DNA of 64,000 bases from Muscardinus avellanarius (taxonomy: Eukaryota > Chordata > Mammalia > Rodentia > Gliridae): NCBI GenBank assembly GCA_963383645.1, contig OY726560.1:83548593-83612592 (forward strand), given 5' to 3'. The notes below the pieces were generated by a model. It made no database searches. It was not told where the DNA came from and saw nothing but the letters and a program-made list of their open reading frames with translations. Shown here piece by piece: positions 58,111 through 64,000 of this stretch. The position numbers were made by a program, and so were the translations under genes. The stretch's first letter is position 1, and every line of letters begins with the position of its first letter.

Positions 58111-60095
58111 GTAAAGGCAGGCTTATTATTGTAAAAGATGTATAATCTCTGTTTTTTAATCCATCATATTTTATAAATATATGGAAGCATATTGAGATTG
58201 TATGTTCATCCTCACTATTGGTAGACTCCAGATTGGCAACTTTGACTTTTTACTAAAGTTAATTTACAACCCTGATATCAATACTTGTGGCACTTCTGTG
58301 GTTACAAGTCTTTAGAGTGGTGGGAAGTTTAAGTTGTGGATGGGCACATTCTCAACTGAGTTGGACAAGGCTGTGTTCTGCCCTCTTGTGTTCCCTCACA
58401 CTATAAACAGGTGTCCTTTATACGGCCTACTTAGTGCCATGCTGTTTGAGTTTCTCTGTCTTTGGGGAGTTTTTGTTGATTTTGTTATTTAAAATGGCTC
58501 CCTGAAATATTTTGTAGGTTGCTAAGCCTAAGAGGCTGTGGTGTGCCTCTGGGGAAAATGTGTGTGTCAGATAAGTTTCTTTTAGACAGTAATAACAGTA
58601 CCTTTGGCCTTTAGCTCAATGTGAAGAGAAAGCCCAGGGAACTGGAATATGTGACCCTGTTCTTTGGGCTGCATAGGGTTCTAGAGTGGAATGAGAAGGG
58701 CCTTGTTGAGCAGTTTAGAATTTTGATTATTTTGTTAAGGACAGTAAGTGGATTATTTTAAGCATGGAAAGTGTTATTCATTGTTTTTCAAAGATCACTT
58801 TGACAGGAGTGAGGGGACAGAGTTGAAGGGGAGCTGCTCTGCCCAGCACCATCATCACTCTAGCAGGACCTAGGCTTACTGTACTGCAGGGATGCGGGGT
58901 GGGGGTGGGGGTCCTTGACTCTTCACAGCATGCAGTAAGATGTCCTGATTCTCCCTGGTGGCAGGGAGGAATTTACTAGGTAAATGAGTTGCATAACGTA
59001 GTGTATCTGATAAGTAGCTGAGCTTCTGGATAACATTTCAAAGCACAGTGTCTGATACTTAGTAATTATCCAATGTTTGATTATTATTCTCATAATAATA
59101 TATTCACTTCAATACATTTAAAATTGTTTTTATAAAATATGAAAAGCTATACAGATAAAATCCCCCTTTCTACCCTAACCTCCAACTACCCGTTTCTTGC
59201 TGGTCTGAGAAGCCTTACTGATCTGTGAAGTTATCTTAAACCATTACAAGCCCTGTTGCATTAAGTTGTGACTTGTCACTGACAAATAGAAGGTATTGCC
59301 TCCAGGCAGTACTTGATGAAGAAAGGACAGAGAAATCTACACTGTTGTGTTGGAGTTAAGAGACTCCACAGTTCTGTTTATAACTACTCCAATGCAAAGA
59401 ACAGAGGGTTTCTTTGCATTCATGATGCAAATAGCCATTTTACTTTGTCTGTAAGAAGTGGATTTTCAAGGTGTGTGGACATGCGTGATAGGAAGCAGTG
59501 TCAGTTGTCAGTCATCTTGTGTTCTGCTTCACTGCTTAGGAGGTTATGTGGCATATCCTATCATTATGAGAAATGGGCAGATATTTTGATGTCAGGTCTT
59601 TCCCGGAAACTAACATGGGTATTTTTTAACCCTCTGTCCTTATTATCTACATCTAACTTTCTATTTTTTTTGCATAGCATTGCAACTGCTGGACTTAATA
59701 TTGATCTTACTATAAATTATAGATGCTGTTCAATACTAATTTTAAACAAGCCAGAAATACTGATTATAAAGAAGTTAATAGCAAGTACCCAGAAAACTAT
59801 AATCTGTAGTACTATGTGGTCTATGAAGACTCCAGGTAAATGATTCCACCCACTACCCAATTCACAAATGAATATAACAGTTGGATATATCAACAGGAAT
59901 TGAAAAGAGAACATATTTGAATAGTTAAGATCCTGAATCAGAGAGAATGATGTAAGAAAACACATGTCTTGGTTTACTCCTGTCCACTGTAACTTTTGAA
60001 ATCATTGGGCATTTTGGTATTGAACTTCCTTCTTGTGAACAGCATACTTTGGAAAATAATAGCAGCATCTTCTCTGGGTCTCTTGCCTTCTGCAG

Positions 60096-60209
60096 GGTTA
60101 TTGAGCAGCTTGGTGGGAAGCAGCTGGTAATGAACCACATGCATCACGAAGACCAGCAAGTCCGCTACAATGCTCTGCTGGCTGTGCAGAAGCTCATGGT
60201 ACACAACTG
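60096..60209 (+). CDS. ATP6V1H: ATP6V1H exon (residues ~426-464)
   Basis: 114-base exon with acceptor cttctgcag and donor gtatgt. The first base completes Arg, then [20 protein letters not shown], followed by [17 protein letters not shown] and two bases of Trp. This is the last helical repeat pair of the C-terminal domain of subunit H. About 19 residues of the usual C-terminus remain for a final exon, which I could not find before 64000. All six exons join in phase with no stop, so the gene is presumably intact. Confidence 0.97.
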
Positions 60210-60448
60210 GTATGTCCTGGCTCTCTGCTCACATTTGTGTGTTGACCTGCAAGCTCTCATTTGCCAATTCTAAATGTTCTGTAAATGTTTTCATGAATGA
60301 TTGTTTTTAAAATCTATGATTTTGATGAAAAATCTAAAAATATACTTTACAAATTTACAGCAATGACATAATTTTAAAAAGTTGAATTATACTAATAGTC
60401 ATAAGAAAGAATAGTCAAAGTTACTAATATTAAAAACAAGTACAGAAC

Positions 60449-60650
60449 CAGGCATGGTGGCGCATGCTCATAATCTCTGCATTTGGGAGGCTGAGACAGG
60501 AGGATCGTGGTTCATGGGCAGCCTCAGCTACTTAGTGAGGTCCTTTGCAATTCACAAGACCCTGTTTCAAAATAAAGAATAAAACATTGGGCTGGGAGGT
60601 GTAGCTTGGAGGCAGAATGCTTCTGGGTTCCATCTCTGGTACAACAAAAT
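60449..60650 (+). repeat. B1-dID SINE
   Basis: Sense, accaggcatggtggcgcatg to ccatctctggtacaac with an (AAAT)n tail. Confidence 0.88.
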
Positions 60651-62543
60651 AAATAAATAAAAAACAATTACAGGAATAACTGAAAGGGCACTTTTAAAAT
60701 TAATAAATAGATTTTTTTTTGGAGTTGAATAGAATATAGTTGGACTATTGATTCCTTTGTAGTTTTGCAAGGTTTGACTAGTTAGCAAATGGTTAGCCCA
60801 AATGAAGTTCCGGTTCACATAAAAACATTCTAAAAGCTGGTTGATTAACTCAGATTCTACTGACACTTCACTCATTATAGCCTTTTGCTTTGGAAGTAGC
60901 CAGAGCATGTCTTCTCATGTCTATTTTTATTTTGAAAATCAGGATTACTGACCTTTTGTATCCACTTAAAGAACAACTGCTAGAACATAATAGAAAGCCC
61001 TTACTATATGAGGATCTGTTTGGCATGACTGTATTGGCTGTGGGTTGGTTATTCAGTGTTGTTCTGAACAGTTCTAATGTCTCTCTGTTCTCCATCCTAC
61101 TGATGGACTCTCTGGTTTTGGACTGTTTTTGTTAAGGCACAGTGAACAAATATATAGTCTCTGTAACTGACAATAATGCTACTAGCACTTCCAAAGGAAA
61201 GAGTTCATGGCGCCTTAGAGCAGGCAAATGCAGTGCAGAAGACCAGGAGTGTTGCTGGGGCTTCATGTAGTAATGTATAATCCTGCCACTCTAGCACTTT
61301 TCTTGTAAAGCCTGACATTTATTATTCTCACAGCTGCTTTTTGAGCATTTGTTTTGTATCCTGGTATGTTAAATGCTGAAGTCATGATAGGCTGGAAGTA
61401 GGCACAACTCTATATAGGATGATTGGAGGTCTCTCTGAGAAGGCCAGCACAATCATGCTGAGATATTAAAGGAACCAGTCATGCAGCTTAGTTATTTGGG
61501 CTAATTTTTCAGGAAGAGTGAAGTAGGCCAGCAAGCAGAGGTGAGCTCGGCTTATTTAAAGCAATGCATGGAGACACATTGGTTGTGGTGCTTGGAGGTG
61601 ATGCAGCTACTAACACTTAATGGGTCGAGAGCAAGGATGCTGGCAAACATCCAGTAATGCGCACATAGCTCCCACATTGAAGAATGATCTGCCCTGTGTG
61701 CCAGTGCCAAGGCTCAGAAACTGATCTGAAGGGACAGTAGGGGGCTAAATGGGAAGGTTTGTTGAGGTGACATAGGAAAAGATAAAATCACAGAAGGTTT
61801 GTAGGCTATTGTTTGACTCTTATTGTAAGAAGAAAGGTTTGTAAATGGGGGAATGATAAGATTTGACTTGTGTTTTAAAAAGATCCCCTTGGTTACTCTG
61901 GGGAATGGATCTTATAGGGGGAAGTCTGAGAGTAAGAAGACTGTTTAGTTGGTTCTCATAGTGGTCTTGGGTGGAGATGGCTGGCGGCTTGGATGAGACA
62001 ATAAAAGCTGAGATGAGAAGTAGTAGCTGGACTTGGTGGCTTCCAGAGCTAGTGCTGGCAGCACTGAATGACCTGAAAATGTTCTTTTTATATCTTTGGC
62101 CTGAAGATTGGGATCAAACTAGTGGGTACTTCAAAAATTCACAAATGGCTTTTTATCTAAATGGCAGAAAAACAAAACTTCTAGTGTTAATACAACATAG
62201 ATTATTCCACTGGATTTCTTATTGTATCTTACCTCAAGCTAGATTGTTCAGCATGAAGGAATCGTTGTAATTTGCTATCTCATGGCTTGTATATTGTCTC
62301 TTCCATGGAATCAGCTTGAAGAATGTTGGCATTTAATAGTTTTTGAGGCTTTTGTGACAAATAATTTTATACTTGCTAGATATTTTTCTATATTTCTATG
62401 AAAGTCACAGTTTTATTGTCCCTTTTGCTGAAAGGATGCTGAAATATAATTTTTTTAATTGGGAATTTTTGTTGTTCAAATGATCATGCATTTGAGATGA
62501 ATTAAATTTGAAGTTTTTCCTTGAATTTAGGAACTTAGCCTCA

Positions 62544-62545
<2 letters not shown>

Positions 62546-62588
<43 letters not shown>
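62546..62588 (+). repeat. (TG)n microsatellite
   Basis: Pure TG run. Confidence 0.97.
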
Positions 62589-62591
<3 letters not shown>

Positions 62592-62629
62592 ACATTCAGA
62601 ATTTAACATACCAGGATACAAAGCAAATG

Positions 62630-62662
62630 TCATTCTACCTCTGAGCTGTACCCCCAGCCCCC
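62630..62662 (-). repeat. ID-like fragment
   Basis: Only cattctacctctgagctgta and cccccagccc remain of a reversed ID-like half. Confidence 0.55.
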
Positions 62663-62721
62663 AGAGTTAAAATTAAAAAAAAATATGTATATATATAATA
62701 TATATATTATTTATTTATTTA

Positions 62722-62909
62722 TTTTTTGGTGGTACTAGGGTTCTTGGAAACCCTTCTATCTCCTGGCTACACTCCCAGACCTATTTTATACTTTTTTATT
62801 TGGAAACAGGGTCTCTTAAGCCAGCATGGCTGGCTTCGAACCTGCGCAATCCTCCTGTCTCCGCCTCCCGAGCGCGGGGATTATAAGCGTGCGCCACCAC
62901 ACCCAGCTC
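62722..62909 (-). repeat. B1-dID SINE, young subfamily
   Basis: Antisense with a (ttta)n tail; ggtggtactagggttcttgg at the start, cgtgcgccaccacacccagct at the end region. CpG sites are largely intact. Confidence 0.92.
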
Positions 62910-64000
62910 TCGTAGTATATTTTTAATGTATGATTACATGTGTCTTTATAGACAAACTTGTTTCCTTGTTCTTTATTACTGACTAGCTGATTGAGAGAAT
63001 ATCCTTTTTCTTCCCTCTCTAATAATATGCCAAGATAGTTTAACATTTCAATTATGGAAAGTTTTCTTGGAATTTAACAGAGAAGCTTAGTTTTAATATT
63101 TTTCTATACTTTAATAAGAAATTTTTATATGAAGGAAGATTAGAATTCAAATGTGACTTCTGTATTTTGTATTTGTGACTTAACATTTGTGTGTCTGTAT
63201 ATGCTAGAGATTTAAAATTACTCAACTAATAGCAAGTCATTTCTATATCAAATTAATATGAGACTGAATAGAATATCATCTGGAGAATAAATTTTCTGCA
63301 AAGCATATTCCCAAATATGAAAGGGGCTTCGGACCATATCTTTATGTAACCTCGTTGTTTTTATAAAGCTGTACTAGTAAAGGGTGCCTTTCCTAAGGTT
63401 GTTTTTTTTAATTTATGCTGCTGCTATTCTAAATATGTTTACTGATTGAATTTTATAAAGTTTTCTTGAAATTATATATGTTCATACCAAGTGAAAACTT
63501 GAAAACACAGTTGACTTCCTTCAGCATTTTGTTTTGATTTACTTTAATATGAATTTTCATAAATATGTTTTAGTACTTCATAGTGAGGTTTTTTTGGTAA
63601 GTAATTAAAGTATAATTGTGGCTGAAACTGGAAGTCTGTCTGCCAGGCGGCAGCAGCCTCTCCTGAAACCCCTGTGCTCTCTGAGGTCTGAGCACCCCAA
63701 GACTGTGCTTGCAGATTACCAGCACAACCTTGCCTTGCTTTTCCTTTTTTACCCTACATGATTTTTAGGTTTTGGATTAGGTATAATAATGCCTAATCAA
63801 AGTTTCTGTTCACTAATACTTAAAGTTTCTGTGTACTATTTAACTAGTTTAGTAATTTTAGATATAATAAAATCAGCATTTATTTTTTCCTTCAGGGAAT
63901 TAAAAATCCTTAACATAGTTTCAAAATTACATTTTAAGTGTAATTGAATATTTATAAAGTCATGGGACTGGGCTAGCCGTGGATCTTGATTTTGATTCTG

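Larger units (their letters stand above)
48916..60095 (+). other. ATP6V1H: ATP6V1H intron
   Basis: Donor gtaaga, acceptor cttctgcag. The centre (51320-56900) is a stack of nested retroelements. Nothing recognisable is seen at 48920-49640, 49860-50175, 50935-51315, 56910-57870 or 58115-60090 apart from a pure T run at 57388-57411. The open frame at 59313-59843 has no recognisable product. Confidence 0.9.
60210..64000 (+). other. ATP6V1H: ATP6V1H downstream intron (partial)
   Basis: Starts with donor gtatgt. It contains two SINEs, an ID fragment and a TG repeat. The stretch 61850-62060 resembles an old interspersed repeat (aaaagatccccttggttact, ggagatggctggcggcttgg), family unknown. Nothing recognisable is seen at 60655-61845, 62065-62540 or 62915-64000. 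Confidence 0.85.

Noticed and set aside
59313..59843. 176-codon open frame on + strand
   Set aside because: Longest + frame outside repeats apart from L1, but no recognisable domain, no strong splice borders, and a length that chance can give in 64 kb.
60210..64000. Search for the last ATP6V1H exon and stop codon
   Set aside because: No stretch encoding the expected conserved C-terminal end after the split Trp codon was found; it must lie beyond the window.

Overview
The window is mammalian nuclear DNA and lies almost entirely within one protein-coding gene on the + strand. Six exons with canonical AG/GT splice sites splice in frame into the C-terminal part of V-type proton ATPase subunit H (ATP6V1H), about residues 194-464 of the 483-residue protein. 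They lie at 18088-18185, 26235-26427, 37329-37507, 39082-39207, 48814-48915 and 60096-60209. The 5' half of the gene lies before the window. The last short coding exon, which follows the split Trp codon, lies after it. No other intact gene was found.

The organism looks like a rodent. The introns are packed with a dimeric SINE: a B1-like 7SL-derived half followed by an ID-like tRNA-derived half (B1-dID type), plus free ID elements. This SINE type is known from squirrel-related, dormouse and beaver-related rodents. I lean towards a beaver-like or other non-murid lineage, but sequence reading alone cannot fix the species.

Layout. 1-18087 is upstream intron. It holds an LTR element copied through RNA (816-5654) that itself received an L1 and a SINE, then a block of antisense L1 (5815-13937) containing a solo LTR (10950-11431). 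18186-26234 holds L1 3' ends, nested SINEs and an unexplained antisense open frame bounded by splice-like sites. 26428-37328 holds a solo LTR (31146-31824) next to an antisense HNRNPR retropseudogene. 39208-48813 holds an old L1, a second copy of the first LTR family (42955-44560) and an inverted L1. 48916-60095 holds a layered stack in which a 2.8-kb L1-derived element with ORF1 but no ORF2 sits inside an older L1. 60210-64000 is intron with few repeats.

The most interesting signals are three. First, an LTR-element genomic RNA (R-U5-PBS...PPT-U3-R-polyA) appears to have been pasted in by L1 machinery, with a 16-bp target duplication. Second, there is an ORF1-only L1 with its own 13-bp duplication. 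Third, a young SINE subfamily has lost the tRNA-type B box of its second half.
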